Below are positions 16,961 to 26,200 of a DNA stretch of 64,000 bases, one piece after another. The notes beneath the pieces are model-generated. The model saw only the letters and a list, made by a program, of their open reading frames with translations, searched no databases and was not told where the DNA came from. This DNA is from Streptomyces marianii (GTDB taxonomy: Bacteria; Actinomycetota; Actinomycetes; Streptomycetales; Streptomycetaceae): positions 3,580,001-3,644,000 of the forward strand of contig NZ_VAWE01000001.1 of the NCBI RefSeq assembly GCF_005795905.1, in the 5' to 3' direction. Within the stretch, counting starts at the first letter, position 1; each line of letters opens with the position of its first letter. Both the position numbers and the translations under genes were made by a program.

Positions 16961-18370
16961 ATGGCTGCCCGTACGAAGACCTCGAAGGACCGGCCGTCCT
17001 ACCGCTGTACTGAATGCGGATGGACGACCGCCAAGTGGCTCGGCCGCTGCCCCGAATGCCAGGCGTGGGGCACGGTGGAGGAACAAGGCGCGCCCGCGGT
17101 CCGCACGACCGCCGCCGGCCGGGTCACCAACGCCGCCCTGCCCATCGGCCAGGTGGACGGGCGCCGGGCGGCGGCCCGCACGACCGGCGTCGACGAGTTG
17201 GACCGGGTGCTCGGCGGGGGGCTGGTACCGGGCGCCGTCGTGCTCCTCGCGGGTGAGCCGGGCGTCGGGAAGTCCACACTCCTGCTCGACGTCGCGGCGA
17301 AGGCGGCTGGCGACGACCACCGCACCCTCTACGTCACGGGCGAGGAGTCCGCGAGCCAGGTCCGGCTGCGCGCCGACCGGATCGGCGCGCTGCACGACCA
17401 CCTGTACCTCGCGGCCGAGACCGACCTGTCCGCCGTCCTCGGGCATCTCGACGCGGTCAAGCCCTCCCTGCTGGTCCTGGACTCGGTCCAGACGGTTGCC
17501 TCCCCCGAGATCGACGGCGCACCGGGCGGGATGGCACAGGTCCGGGAGGTCGCGGGAGCGCTGATCCGCGCCTCCAAGGAGCGCGGCATGTCCACGCTGC
17601 TGGTGGGCCACGTCACCAAGGACGGGGCGATCGCCGGCCCCCGGCTGCTGGAGCATCTCGTCGACGTCGTGCTCCACTTCGAGGGCGACCGGCACGCGCG
17701 ACTGCGCCTCGTACGGGGCGTCAAGAACCGCTACGGGGCCACGGACGAGGTCGGCTGTTTCGAACTGCACGACGAGGGCATCACCGGACTCGCCGACCCC
17801 AGTGGGCTGTTCCTCACCCGGCGCGACGAGCCCGTACCGGGCACGTGCCTCACGGTGGCCCTGGAGGGCCGCCGCCCGCTGGTCGCCGAGGTGCAGGCGC
17901 TGACCGTCGACTCGCAGATCCCCTCGCCCCGGCGCACCACCTCCGGGCTGGAGACCTCCCGGGTGTCGATGATGCTGGCCGTGCTCGAGCAGCGGGGCAG
18001 GATCAGCGCCCTGGGCAAAAGGGACATCTACAGCGCGACGGTCGGCGGTGTGAAGCTCTCCGAGCCCGCGGCGGACCTCGCGGTCGCCCTGGCGCTGGCC
18101 TCCGCCGCGAGTGACACCCCGCTGCCGAAGAACCTGGTGGCGATCGGCGAGGTGGGGCTCGCAGGCGAGGTGAGACGCGTCACGGGCGTCCAGCGCCGGC
18201 TGGCCGAGGCGCACCGTCTGGGCTTCACACACGCGCTGGTCCCGTCCGATCCGGGCAGGGTCCCGCCTGGTATGAAGGTCACGGAAGTCGCCGACATGGG
18301 GGACGCGCTGAGAGTGCTCCCGCGCGGGCGTAGGGCAGAGGCCCCACGGGCGGACGACGCGCGCCGGTAG
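16961..18370 (+). CDS. radA: DNA repair/recombination ATPase RadA
   Basis: A RecA-like ATPase that assists branch migration of recombination intermediates. The 469-residue protein has an N-terminal C4 zinc finger (Cys16, 19, 30, 33), Walker A GEPGVGKST at 98-106, the RadA-specific KNRYG motif and a C-terminal Lon-like domain (PLPKNLVAIGEVGLAGEVR). The ATG reading MAARTKTS is chosen; the frame continues upstream without similarity. TACGGT lies seven bases before the ATG, so transcription may start at or near the start codon. disA follows 44 bp downstream, a widespread radA-disA linkage. Confidence 0.96.
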   Translation: MAARTKTSKDRPSYRCTECGWTTAKWLGRCPECQAWGTVEEQGAPAVRTTAAGRVTNAALPIGQVDGRRAAARTTGVDELDRVLGGGLVPGAVVLLAGEPGVGKSTLLLDVAAKAAGDDHRTLYVTGEESASQVRLRADRIGALHDHLYLAAETDLSAVLGHLDAVKPSLLVLDSVQTVASPEIDGAPGGMAQVREVAGALIRASKERGMSTLLVGHVTKDGAIAGPRLLEHLVDVVLHFEGDRHARLRLVRGVKNRYGATDEVGCFELHDEGITGLADPSGLFLTRRDEPVPGTCLTVALEGRRPLVAEVQALTVDSQIPSPRRTTSGLETSRVSMMLAVLEQRGRISALGKRDIYSATVGGVKLSEPAADLAVALALASAASDTPLPKNLVAIGEVGLAGEVRRVTGVQRRLAEAHRLGFTHALVPSDPGRVPPGMKVTEVADMGDALRVLPRGRRAEAPRADDARR

Positions 18371-18414
18371 ACTTTGCCCTGGTCTCGCCCGCCCGTACGA
18401 GCCGGAGGAGTGCA

Positions 18415-19548
18415 GTGGCAGCCAACGACCGGGGCTCAGCACCCGGAAAGTCCGGCGGAGGCCCCGGGGGATCCGGCACGGACGCGCTGATGCGCGCCTC
18501 GCTCAGCGCGGTCGCCCCGGGCACCGCCCTGCGTGACGGTCTCGAGCGCATTCTTCGAGGCAACACGGGCGGCCTCATCGTCCTGGGAATGGACAAATCG
18601 GTCGAATCCATGTGCACGGGCGGCTTCGTGCTGGACGTGGAGTTCACGGCCACACGACTGCGCGAACTGTGCAAGCTCGACGGCGCGCTCATCCTCGACA
18701 AGGACATCACCAAGATCCACCGGGCCGGTGTGCAGCTCGTCCCCGACGCGTCGATCCGGACCGAGGAGACCGGCACCCGGCACCGGACGGCGGACCGCGT
18801 CTCCAAGCAGTGCGGCTTCCCCGTCATCTCCGTGTCCCAGTCGATGCGCCTCATCGCGCTCTACGTGGACGGCGAGCGGCGGGTCCTGGAGGAGTCCGCG
18901 GCGATCCTGTCCCGGGCGAACCAGGCACTGGCCACGCTGGAGCGCTACAAACTCCGGCTGGACGAGGTCGCCGGCACGCTCTCGGCCCTGGAGATCGAGG
19001 ACCTGGTGACGGTGCGGGATGTCACGGCGGTCGCGCAGCGGCTGGAGATGGTGCGGCGTATCGCCACCGAGATCGAGCAGTACGTGGTGGAGCTCGGTAC
19101 CGACGGCCGGCTCCTCGCGCTCCAGCTCGACGAGTTGATCGCCGGTGTGGAGCCGGAGCGCGGTCTCGTCATCCGCGACTACGTCCCGGAACCGACCGCG
19201 AAACGCTCCCGCACGGTCGACGAGGCGCTCGCCGAGCTCAACGACCTGACGCACGCCGAGCTGCTGGAACTGCCCATCGTGGCGCGCGCCCTGGGGTACA
19301 GCGGCTCGCCCGAGACGCTCGACTCCGCGGTCTCGCCGCGCGGTTACCGGCTGCTGGCCAAGGTGCCCAGGCTGCCCGGCGCGATCATCGAGCGGCTCGT
19401 CGAGCACTTCGGCGGCCTGCAGAAGCTCCTGGCCGCCAGTGTCGACGACCTCCAGACGGTCGACGGCGTCGGAGAGGCCCGCGCCCGCAGCGTCCGCGAG
19501 GGGCTGTCGCGCCTCGCCGAGTCGTCCATCCTGGAGCGCTACGTCTGA
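18415..19548 (+). CDS. disA: Diadenylate cyclase, DNA integrity scanning protein DisA
   Basis: Makes the second messenger c-di-AMP from two ATP and scans DNA for branched structures. The 377-residue protein has the DAC domain at ~20-155 with catalytic DGA (89-91) and RHR (122-124, GTRHRTADR). A helical linker follows, then C-terminal helix-hairpin-helix DNA-binding motifs (DDLQTVDGVGEARARSVREG). A strong GGAGGAG precedes the GTG start. TAGACT at 18367-18372 could be an internal -10, so disA may be transcribed both with and without radA. RadA is known to modulate DisA activity in other bacteria. Confidence 0.96.
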   Translation: MAANDRGSAPGKSGGGPGGSGTDALMRASLSAVAPGTALRDGLERILRGNTGGLIVLGMDKSVESMCTGGFVLDVEFTATRLRELCKLDGALILDKDITKIHRAGVQLVPDASIRTEETGTRHRTADRVSKQCGFPVISVSQSMRLIALYVDGERRVLEESAAILSRANQALATLERYKLRLDEVAGTLSALEIEDLVTVRDVTAVAQRLEMVRRIATEIEQYVVELGTDGRLLALQLDELIAGVEPERGLVIRDYVPEPTAKRSRTVDEALAELNDLTHAELLELPIVARALGYSGSPETLDSAVSPRGYRLLAKVPRLPGAIIERLVEHFGGLQKLLAASVDDLQTVDGVGEARARSVREGLSRLAESSILERYV

Positions 19549-19848
19549 CGGCCGCGGGCAGGCGTACGGCCACAACCCGGCAGGTGGCGCGCTACGGACA
19601 GCGGCCGCACGCGGCGCCCCCCGATCTCCGAACCGGCCCTCGCCCGGCCGGAGACGGCACCCGCCCTTGCCCGGCCGGGACCGCACCTGCCCTCTCCGGC
19701 CGGAACCGACCCAGCCCTAGAACACCGATGAAGAACTTGCTCTGGCCGCCCGGCTCACCCCGGATTGCCGGTAAATGTCAATCGCGTAAATGTCAATCGC
19801 TGCAAACCAGGGCAGACCGGGCACAGTTTCAAGATCTTCAGGACGCTT
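19549..19848. other. Convergent intergenic region with a 15-bp tandem duplication
   Basis: The first half is G/C-rich with degenerate repeats around CCCGGCCGG. The second half is unusually A/T-rich and holds GTAAATGTCAATCGC twice in direct abutment (19771-19785, 19786-19800). No clear terminator stem was recognised. Neither strand shows a plausible gene. Confidence 0.55.
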
Positions 19849-20661
19849 CTAGTCCTTCTCCAGCCGGAACGACGCCGGAGCCACCGACGTGCCCGGGAAC
19901 GCGGCTTCCAGCAGGTACGAGCCGGGGGCCGCGGGAGTGGACGGCGGGGTCGCGCACTGCGGGGCGCTTCTGCGCCGGTCCCAGCCCACGGTGTGGGTCA
20001 CGGTCCGGCCCGCAGGGACCTTCAGGAGGAGGGAACCGCCCGCGGTCGGGCAGTCCTTCGAGGACCACACCTTGTCGTTCTCGCCGTCGTTGATGGCGGA
20101 CACGGTCAACACCGCGTTCTTGGGCCCGACATCGGCCTTGCAGGTCACGGACGAGCCGTTGTGCACGGAGAGTTCGAACCGGGGGCGCTCTCCCGGTGCG
20201 TAGGCGGGCTTGACGCTGCGCACCGTCAACCCGACCGCGCCCGGGGCGCAGTCGGGGAGGGATGAACCCGCCGGGACCTGCTCGGCCGGGCCGGTTCCGC
20301 CGCCGTTCGCCGCGCCGCCCGCCCCCGGGTCACCGTTCTTGCCGTCGCCGCCGCCGGTGTCCGTACCCGTGCCCGCGTCGCCGCCGGTGCCGCTGCCTTC
20401 GCCGGTGCCGCCCGACTCGTCGCGGCCGCCCGGCTGTTCGCTGATCGCGGGGCCCGAGCCGCTGGGGCCCGGCGTGATGGAGGGCGCGGGCTCGGTGCCG
20501 CCCGGCTTGCCGTCTTCGCCCGTTCGGCTGCCGGTGTCGCCGGAGCTGACGGCCCAGGCGATCAGCAGCGCGAGCAGCGCGAACAGCAGCAGCGCGACCG
20601 CCCTCCGCCGCCAGTAGATGGAGGAGGGAAGGGGCCCGACCGGATTGCGCAGAGATCCCAC
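19849..20661 (-). CDS. Single-pass membrane-anchored protein of unknown function
   Basis: A 270-residue protein with a short basic N-terminus and one transmembrane helix at ~22-40 (VALLLFALLALLIAWAV). A ~90-residue Gly/Ser/Thr/Pro/Asp low-complexity linker follows, then an outer domain of ~130 residues with three Cys (SLPDCAPG, SSVTCKAD, SSKDCPTA) and probable beta structure. The layout suggests a surface-displayed domain on a flexible stalk. The GTG reading MGSLRNPVG is chosen, because the first 18 codons of the longer frame look non-coding. It converges on disA; function unknown. Confidence 0.75.
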   Translation of the reverse strand: MGSLRNPVGPLPSSIYWRRRAVALLLFALLALLIAWAVSSGDTGSRTGEDGKPGGTEPAPSITPGPSGSGPAISEQPGGRDESGGTGEGSGTGGDAGTGTDTGGGDGKNGDPGAGGAANGGGTGPAEQVPAGSSLPDCAPGAVGLTVRSVKPAYAPGERPRFELSVHNGSSVTCKADVGPKNAVLTVSAINDGENDKVWSSKDCPTAGGSLLLKVPAGRTVTHTVGWDRRRSAPQCATPPSTPAAPGSYLLEAAFPGTSVAPASFRLEKD

Positions 20662-21403
20662 GTACCGAACTGTACGAGAGATCGGCGGGCAACTCCGGCC
20701 CCACCCGCCGCACATGGTTCCCGAATGTGCGGATCATCATCATGCGCCCCTGATTCCGGCCGCCTTGAAGTGCCCGGCAGGGCCCCGAGGGGAGCCGCGG
20801 GCCCGACCGCCGGCCCCTGCCCGCCACCGCTCCGGGCCGTGTGTGCGGTGAGTCCCTCAACTCGCCGGTGGACGAGGAGCGTCCGTTCGCCGGTGGACGA
20901 GGAGCGTCCGTACCGCGCCGTCGCGGGGGCCGTGCGCGCCCCCGGTGCCGTGCCGGCCGACGGACGGCTGGTCGTTCCGAGCGCCCCCTCGACGACCGCC
21001 GGGCCGCGCTCGTGCCCGGTACGGCCGTGGATCGCCCGGCTCACCGCTCCCACCTCCTGATCACGGCCTGCTCCCGCATCCTCGCCGGGGGCCACCGCAC
21101 GACGTGAACGCGGCCGGCTGCCGGGCACGGCGGCCCTGGACGTGGAGCCCCGTGCGACCGGGCCGGGCGTCTCCCCCGGCGCGGTGGTCCGTCCCGGCCG
21201 GTCCCACGGCGGGGAGGCCCGCGGGCCGCAGCCCCACCGGGGGCGGCCGCCCGACGCCCCGGGCGCACGGGCGCACTGGCGCGGACAGACCGGGAAATAC
21301 ACCGATCCGGACGCGGCCGTGTACTCCGACCCGGACCCCGTCACGGTCCGCCCGGAGCGCATACGCCGCGTCCGGCGCTGAACATGCCAGGATCGGAGGT
21401 GCC
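20662..21403. other. Intergenic region between the stalked membrane protein and mutY
   Basis: About 740 bp with no convincing gene. Translations in every frame are Arg/Pro/Gly-rich. It holds the 24-bp direct repeat at 20862-20910 and the mutY ribosome-binding site. Nothing else was recognised. Confidence 0.5.
20862..20910. repeat. 24-bp direct repeat, two copies one base apart
   Basis: The unit begins TCGCCGGTGGACGAGG and ends AGCGTCCG. Exact copies lie at 20862-20885 and 20887-20910, a 25-bp period, consistent with a recent slippage duplication. Confidence 0.8.
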
Positions 21404-22354
21404 ATGACTGCGACCGAGATGCCCTCCTCCGTGACCGACGTCCCCTCCGACCAGGACGGTGTGCCCGGCGCCGCCGAGGCCACCGCCGACCTCCACACCC
21501 CCGTCCTCGCCTGGTTCGACCAGCACGCCCGCGACCTGCCCTGGCGCCGCCCCGAGGCCGGTGCGTGGGGGGTGATGGTCAGCGAGTTCATGCTGCAGCA
21601 GACCCCCGTCAACCGGGTCCTCCCGGTGTACGAGCAGTGGCTGGCCCGCTGGCCGCGCCCCGCGGACCTGGCCGCTGAGGCCCCCGGCGAGGCCGTGCGC
21701 GCCTGGGGCCGCCTGGGCTACCCCCGCCGGGCACTGCGGCTGCACGGAGCCGCGGTCGCGATAACGGAGCGGCACGGCGGTGACGTACCCAGCGAGCACG
21801 CCCAGCTGCTCGCACTGCCCGGGATCGGCGAGTACACGGCCGCCGCCGTGGCGTCGTTCGCCTACGGGCAGCGCCACCCGGTCCTGGACACCAACGTCCG
21901 CCGGGTGTTCGCCCGCGCGGTCACCGGAGTCCAGTACCCGCCGAACGCGACGACCGCGGCCGAACGCCGGCTGGCCCGCGCGCTGTTGCCGGACGACGAG
22001 CCGAAGGCGGCCCGCTGGGCCGCAGCCTCCATGGAGCTGGGCGCACTCGTCTGCACCGCGCGCAACGAGGACTGCGGACGGTGCCCCGTGGCCGGGGTGT
22101 GCGCCTGGCGCCTCGCCGGCAAGCCGGCCCACGACGGACCGCCCCGGCGCGGCCAGACCTACGCCGGTACGGACCGCCAGGTGCGCGGCAAGCTCCTCGC
22201 GGTGCTCCGGGAGGCCGTGCGACCGGTGCCGCGCGCCGTGCTCGACCGGGTCTGGGACGAGCCCGTCCAGCGGGCCCGCGCCCTGGACGGCCTGGTATCG
22301 GACGGATTGGTCGAACCTCTGGAGAATGACCGGTTCCGGTTGCCGCTGACCTGA
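21404..22354 (+). CDS. mutY: A/G-specific adenine DNA glycosylase
   Basis: Base-excision enzyme removing adenine mispaired with 8-oxoguanine. The 316-residue protein keeps the key residues: Glu61 in VSEFMLQQT, the helix-hairpin-helix LPGIGEYTAAAV, catalytic Asp162 in VLDTNVRRV, and the 4Fe-4S ligands Cys217, 224, 227 and 233 (C-x6-C-x2-C-x5-C). The C-terminal ~70 residues replace the fuller NUDIX-like 8-oxoG domain of E. coli MutY and look shortened. GGAGGT precedes the ATG. It is followed by the sigE operon on the same strand. Confidence 0.94.
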   Translation: MTATEMPSSVTDVPSDQDGVPGAAEATADLHTPVLAWFDQHARDLPWRRPEAGAWGVMVSEFMLQQTPVNRVLPVYEQWLARWPRPADLAAEAPGEAVRAWGRLGYPRRALRLHGAAVAITERHGGDVPSEHAQLLALPGIGEYTAAAVASFAYGQRHPVLDTNVRRVFARAVTGVQYPPNATTAAERRLARALLPDDEPKAARWAAASMELGALVCTARNEDCGRCPVAGVCAWRLAGKPAHDGPPRRGQTYAGTDRQVRGKLLAVLREAVRPVPRAVLDRVWDEPVQRARALDGLVSDGLVEPLENDRFRLPLT

Positions 22355-22425
22355 GAATCGGCGGCCTGACCCTCCTGTTACACAACCGATGGATGGCCGT
22401 GCGCCCTCCGACGGCTTCTCCGCAC

Positions 22426-22500
22426 AGCCTCGTGACAACTGCTCCGTAGCTTCTTGTGGCGTAAGCGAGACCACGGAAACACACGGCGTGTCACGAGGCT
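22426..22500. promoter_or_regulatory. Perfect 12-bp inverted repeat bracketing the sigE promoter region
   Basis: AGCCTCGTGACA (22426-22437) and TGTCACGAGGCT (22489-22500) are exact reverse complements, 51 bp apart and 63 bp centre to centre, which is close to six helical turns. The downstream arm ends ~25 bp before the sigE start codon. In S. coelicolor sigE is transcribed under CseB control, so paired regulator sites or a leader stem are the two obvious readings. Confidence 0.6.
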
Positions 22501-22525
22501 GGAACGGGGAACGGAGGCGGTTGGA

Positions 22526-23104
22526 ATGGCGCACGCAGAGGTGCTCGAGTTCGAGGAGTACGTCCGCACGCGGCAGGAGGCTCTGCTGCGCAGCGCACGA
22601 CGGCTCGTCCCCGACCCGGTCGACGCCCAGGACCTGCTGCAGACCGCGCTGGTGCGGACCTACGGCCGGTGGGACGGGATAGCCGACAAGTCCCTCGCCG
22701 ACGCCTATCTGCGCCGCGTCATGATCAACACGCGTACGGAATGGTGGCGGGCCCGCAAGCTGGAGGAGGTCCCCACCGAGCAGCTGCCGGACGCCAGCGT
22801 CGAGGACGTCACCGAGCAGCACGCGGACCGGGCCCTGCTCATGGACGTCCTGAAGGTACTCGCGCCCAAGCAGCGCAGCGTGGTCGTGCTGCGGCACTGG
22901 GAGCAGATGAGCACCGAGGAGACGGCCGCCGCGCTCGGCATGTCGGCGGGTACCGTGAAGAGCACGCTGCACCGGGCGCTCGCCAGGCTCCGCCAGGAGC
23001 TGGAGAGCCGTGAGCTGAACGCCCGGACCACGGAGCGTTCGGATCACGGGAACCAGTCGCACGCAGGGCGTGAGGAACGGGGGCAGGAGCGTTGCGCGGC
23101 CTGA
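22526..23104 (+). CDS. sigE: ECF sigma factor SigE (envelope stress)
   Basis: A 192-residue extracytoplasmic-function sigma factor. Region 2 is at ~15-80 (DAQDLLQTALVRTYGRW and AYLRRVMINTRTEWWR) and region 4 at ~105-160 (TEETAAALGMSAGTVKSTLHRALARL), with only a short acidic linker between. In S. coelicolor SigE drives cell-wall stress genes and is controlled by CseA, CseB and CseC rather than by a cognate anti-sigma factor. The same four-gene order follows here, which is the main reason for the symbol. GGAGGCGG precedes the ATG. The C-terminal ~30 residues are charged and probably disordered. Confidence 0.88.
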   Translation: MAHAEVLEFEEYVRTRQEALLRSARRLVPDPVDAQDLLQTALVRTYGRWDGIADKSLADAYLRRVMINTRTEWWRARKLEEVPTEQLPDASVEDVTEQHADRALLMDVLKVLAPKQRSVVVLRHWEQMSTEETAAALGMSAGTVKSTLHRALARLRQELESRELNARTTERSDHGNQSHAGREERGQERCAA

Positions 23105-23805
23105 TCAGAGGGGCCGGCCCCGGGGACGGGACCGGCCCGCGGGGCGGTCCCCCCTTCGGACGGCTCCCGGGCCCGTGGGCGGCGAGTGGCACGGCGATGG
23201 CCGGCCTCGCCGCCTTCGGCCTGCTCGCGGCGGGATGCTCCACCGGCGGCATGGGTACCCGCGACGAGGGTCCGGCGCGTACGGACCCGGTGGCCCAGTC
23301 GCCGTCGACGACGTCGCCGACCGCCACGACCTCTCCGGTGAAGAAGGTGGACGCGGTCGCGCTGCTCAAGAGCGACCCCAAGGTCAGCAAGGGGGTCAAG
23401 GCCGATCTCCGGCCGTGCGCGGCCGACGCCTACGCGATCGACACCTCGTACGGGAGCCTCACGGACAACCCGACGACACCGGACGTGGTGGTGAATCTGA
23501 TGACGTGCGGGGATGCCGTGGGGATCGGTACGTATGTGTACCGGGCGACGGACGGGACGTACGAGAATGTCTTCGCGAAGGAGGAGCCCGCCGTCTACGC
23601 GACGATCGACCGCGGGGACCTCGTCGTCACCCAGCAGGTCTACGCGAAGGACGACCCTGTCACGTACCCCTCCGGCGAGATCGTGACCACCTACCGCTGG
23701 TCGGGGAACAAGTTCACCGAGCACGACCGGGTGCAGAACGAGTACAGCCGGGTCGTCGGCGGCGAGGCGGAGCCGCCGCCGACGCCGGTGCCGAGCGAGA
23801 ACTGA
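23092..23805 (+). CDS. cseA: Lipoprotein CseA, modulator of the sigE system
   Basis: A 237-residue predicted lipoprotein. A long polar N-terminus is followed by a hydrophobic stretch and the lipobox LLAAGC with Cys near residue 49. A Thr/Ser/Pro linker leads to a soluble outer domain with two Cys (LRPCAAD, NLMTCGD). In S. coelicolor CseA restrains sigE expression. The frame is best read from a TTG at 23092 after GGCAGGAG, overlapping the sigE stop by 13 bp. The signal peptide's unusually long N-region leaves open an internal start (GTG or ATG nearer MAGLAAFG). Confidence 0.82.
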   Translation: MRGLIRGAGPGDGTGPRGGPPFGRLPGPWAASGTAMAGLAAFGLLAAGCSTGGMGTRDEGPARTDPVAQSPSTTSPTATTSPVKKVDAVALLKSDPKVSKGVKADLRPCAADAYAIDTSYGSLTDNPTTPDVVVNLMTCGDAVGIGTYVYRATDGTYENVFAKEEPAVYATIDRGDLVVTQQVYAKDDPVTYPSGEIVTTYRWSGNKFTEHDRVQNEYSRVVGGEAEPPPTPVPSEN

Positions 23806-23932
23806 CCCGCGCCCCGAGCCGGCCGTGCCGCCGGACGGCCCGCGCAGCGCCGCCGGCAGCGGCCGGGAGGTACCGGGAACTGCGGACGGCCGCAGACGAC
23901 GATCGAGAGACGAGAGCCGAGAGAGCTGAGGG

Positions 23933-24637
23933 ATGGCCGAGACACATGTGCTGTTCGTCGAGGACGACGACGTCATCCGTGAGGCCACCCAGCTGGCGCT
24001 GGAGCGCGACGGTTTCACGGTGACCGCCATGCCGGACGGGCTGGCCGGTCTCGAGGCGTTCCGCGCGAACAGGCCCGACATCGCGCTGCTCGACGTGATG
24101 CTGCCCGGTCTCGACGGGGTCAGCCTGTGCCGCAGGATCCGGGACGAGTCGACCGTGCCCGTGATCATGCTTTCGGCACGGGCGGACTCGATCGACGTGG
24201 TCCTCGGCCTGGAGGCCGGGGCCGACGACTACGTCACGAAGCCGTTCGACGGTGCCGTACTGGTCGCCCGGATACGTGCCGTGCTGCGCCGCTTCGGCCA
24301 CGCGGGCGGGGTCGCGGGCGACTCGGGCGAGCCGGGCCGTCCGGGCGAGCGCGGAGTGCTGGTCTTCGGCGACCTGGAGGTCGACACGGAGGGCATGGAG
24401 GTACGCCGGGACGGCCGTCCGATCGGTCTCACGCCCACGGAGATGCGGTTGCTGCTGGAGTTCTCCTCCGCGCCCGGCACGGTGCTTTCGCGCGACAAGC
24501 TGCTGGAGCGCGTCTGGGACTACGGCTGGGGCGGGGACACCCGCGTCGTCGACGTCCATGTGCAGCGGCTCCGCACGAAGATCGGGCAGGACCGGATCGA
24601 AACGGTCCGCGGCTTCGGGTACAAGCTCAAGGCATGA
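23933..24637 (+). CDS. cseB: Response regulator CseB (OmpR family)
   Basis: A 234-residue two-component regulator that activates sigE transcription. The receiver domain (1-120) has the acidic pair EDDD near residues 10-13, phospho-acceptor Asp54 (ALLDVMLPG) and the Lys of TKPFDG. The C-terminal winged helix has LTPTEMRLLLEF and RVVDVHVQRLRTKIG. A 127-bp gap separates it from cseA, and its stop overlaps the sensor kinase start as ATGA. The expected target is the sigE promoter region, where the 12-bp inverted repeat lies. Confidence 0.9.
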   Translation: MAETHVLFVEDDDVIREATQLALERDGFTVTAMPDGLAGLEAFRANRPDIALLDVMLPGLDGVSLCRRIRDESTVPVIMLSARADSIDVVLGLEAGADDYVTKPFDGAVLVARIRAVLRRFGHAGGVAGDSGEPGRPGERGVLVFGDLEVDTEGMEVRRDGRPIGLTPTEMRLLLEFSSAPGTVLSRDKLLERVWDYGWGGDTRVVDVHVQRLRTKIGQDRIETVRGFGYKLKA

Positions 24638-25953
24638 GGAGACCGGCCCTGCGCACCGGCGTCCGCTGGAAGATCAGCATCGCGATCGCCGCGGTGGGTG
24701 CACTGATCGCGATCGCGCTGAGCCTGGTGGTCCACAACGCCGCCCGGGTGTCGATGCTCGAGACCTCGCGTGATCTGCAGATGAGCCGGCTGCTCTTCGC
24801 CCAGCGCATCTACGAGACCACGAAACCGAGGACCGAGCCGAAGCTCGGCTCCAAGCTCAACGACCCTGAACTGCCGCGCCCGCTGCGCAGCCTGCTCGCC
24901 GACGGACGGATGGCCACCTATGTGCAGGGGGAGGGCCCGGCGCCCGACATCTGGGCGGCCGTGCCGCTGAGCAACGGCGATGTGCTCTCCCTGCACAGCC
25001 GGATACCCGACCGCAGCGCCGACATCATGAAGGACCTCGACCGCGCCCTCGTGATCGGTTCGGTGTCGGTCGTCTTCGGCGGCTGCGCGCTGGGCGTGCT
25101 CATCGGCGGACAGCTCTCGCGCCGCCTGCGGAAGGCCGCCGCGGCGGCGGGCAGGGTGGCCCAGGGCAACACGGACGTACGGGTCCGGGAGGCCGTCGGC
25201 GGCGTCGTACGCGACGAGACCGACGAGCTGGCGCGGGCGGTCGACGCCCTGACCGACGCGCTCAACGAACGCATAGAGGCCGAACGCCGGGTCACCGCCG
25301 ACATCGCACACGAGCTGCGCACACCGGTGACCGGACTGCTGACGGCGGCGGAGCTGCTCCCGCCGGGCCGCCCCACCGAGCTGGTGCGGGACCGGGCGCG
25401 AGCCATGCGCACCCTGGTCGAGGACGTGCTGGAGGTGGCACGGCTGGACGGCGCTTCGGAGCGGGCCGAGCTCCAGGAGATCGCCCTGGGCGAGTTCGTC
25501 AGCCGCCGGGTCGCGGTGCTCGACCCCGAGGTCGGGATCAGCGTCGTACACGAGTCGTGGGTCAGTACGGACCCGAGGCGGCTGGAGCGGATCCTGCTGA
25601 ATCTGCTGACCAACGCGGCCAAGTACGGCAGGCCGCCGATCGAGGTCACGGTCGAGGGCCGGGTGGTCCGGGTCCGCGACCACGGTCCCGGCTTCCCGGA
25701 GGCGCTGCTGCGCGAGGGGCCGAGCCGCTTCCGCACCGGCGCGAGCGACCGTGCGGGAACGGGCCACGGGCTGGGCCTCACCATCGCCGCGGGCCAGGCC
25801 CGGGTCCTCGGCGCCCGGCTGACCTTCCGCAACGCGGCCCCGGAGGGCGTCGTGGGGCCGGGCACCGCCGGAGGTGCGATCGCCGTGCTCTGGCTGCCGG
25901 AGCACGCGCCGACGAACACGGGAAGTTTCCGCAGACCGACGTTCCCGGACTGA
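24634..25953 (+). CDS. cseC: Sensor histidine kinase CseC
   Basis: A 439-residue membrane kinase sensing cell-envelope damage and phosphorylating CseB. There are two transmembrane helices at ~13-35 and ~138-158 with a ~100-residue extracytoplasmic sensor between. A HAMP domain follows (~160-215), then the HisKA box DIAHELRTPVTG with His226, and the ATPase motifs LLNLLTNAAKYG (N box), VRDHGPGFP (G1) and GHGLGLTIA (G2). All catalytic motifs look intact. It is translationally coupled to cseB and ends the operon. Confidence 0.9.
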   Translation: MRRPALRTGVRWKISIAIAAVGALIAIALSLVVHNAARVSMLETSRDLQMSRLLFAQRIYETTKPRTEPKLGSKLNDPELPRPLRSLLADGRMATYVQGEGPAPDIWAAVPLSNGDVLSLHSRIPDRSADIMKDLDRALVIGSVSVVFGGCALGVLIGGQLSRRLRKAAAAAGRVAQGNTDVRVREAVGGVVRDETDELARAVDALTDALNERIEAERRVTADIAHELRTPVTGLLTAAELLPPGRPTELVRDRARAMRTLVEDVLEVARLDGASERAELQEIALGEFVSRRVAVLDPEVGISVVHESWVSTDPRRLERILLNLLTNAAKYGRPPIEVTVEGRVVRVRDHGPGFPEALLREGPSRFRTGASDRAGTGHGLGLTIAAGQARVLGARLTFRNAAPEGVVGPGTAGGAIAVLWLPEHAPTNTGSFRRPTFPD

Positions 25954-26200
25954 TCGCTTCCCGGCGGAACGCCCCCGCTCGGATCGCTCCCGGCGCAGCG
26001 ACCGACGGGCCGTCCGTCCCCGGTGGCCGCGGCCGTGGCGGACGAGCGAGCGGGCATGCCATCGGGCCCGCGTTCACCTCGTCCGCGCTTCCCGGTGTCC
26101 GTCCGTCCGCCCGACGCCGTACGCACCCTCGACGGCGGCCCGCACGGCAGCCGGCCCCCGGTGCCGTGCACGGGGGGCCGTCGCGCATCCGCGCCCGAGG

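Noticed and set aside
22526..25953. afsQ1-afsQ2-sigQ as an alternative identity of the sigma/two-component cluster
   Set aside because: Order here is sigma, lipoprotein, response regulator, kinase on one strand, which is that of sigE-cseABC; the position after radA, disA and mutY also fits.
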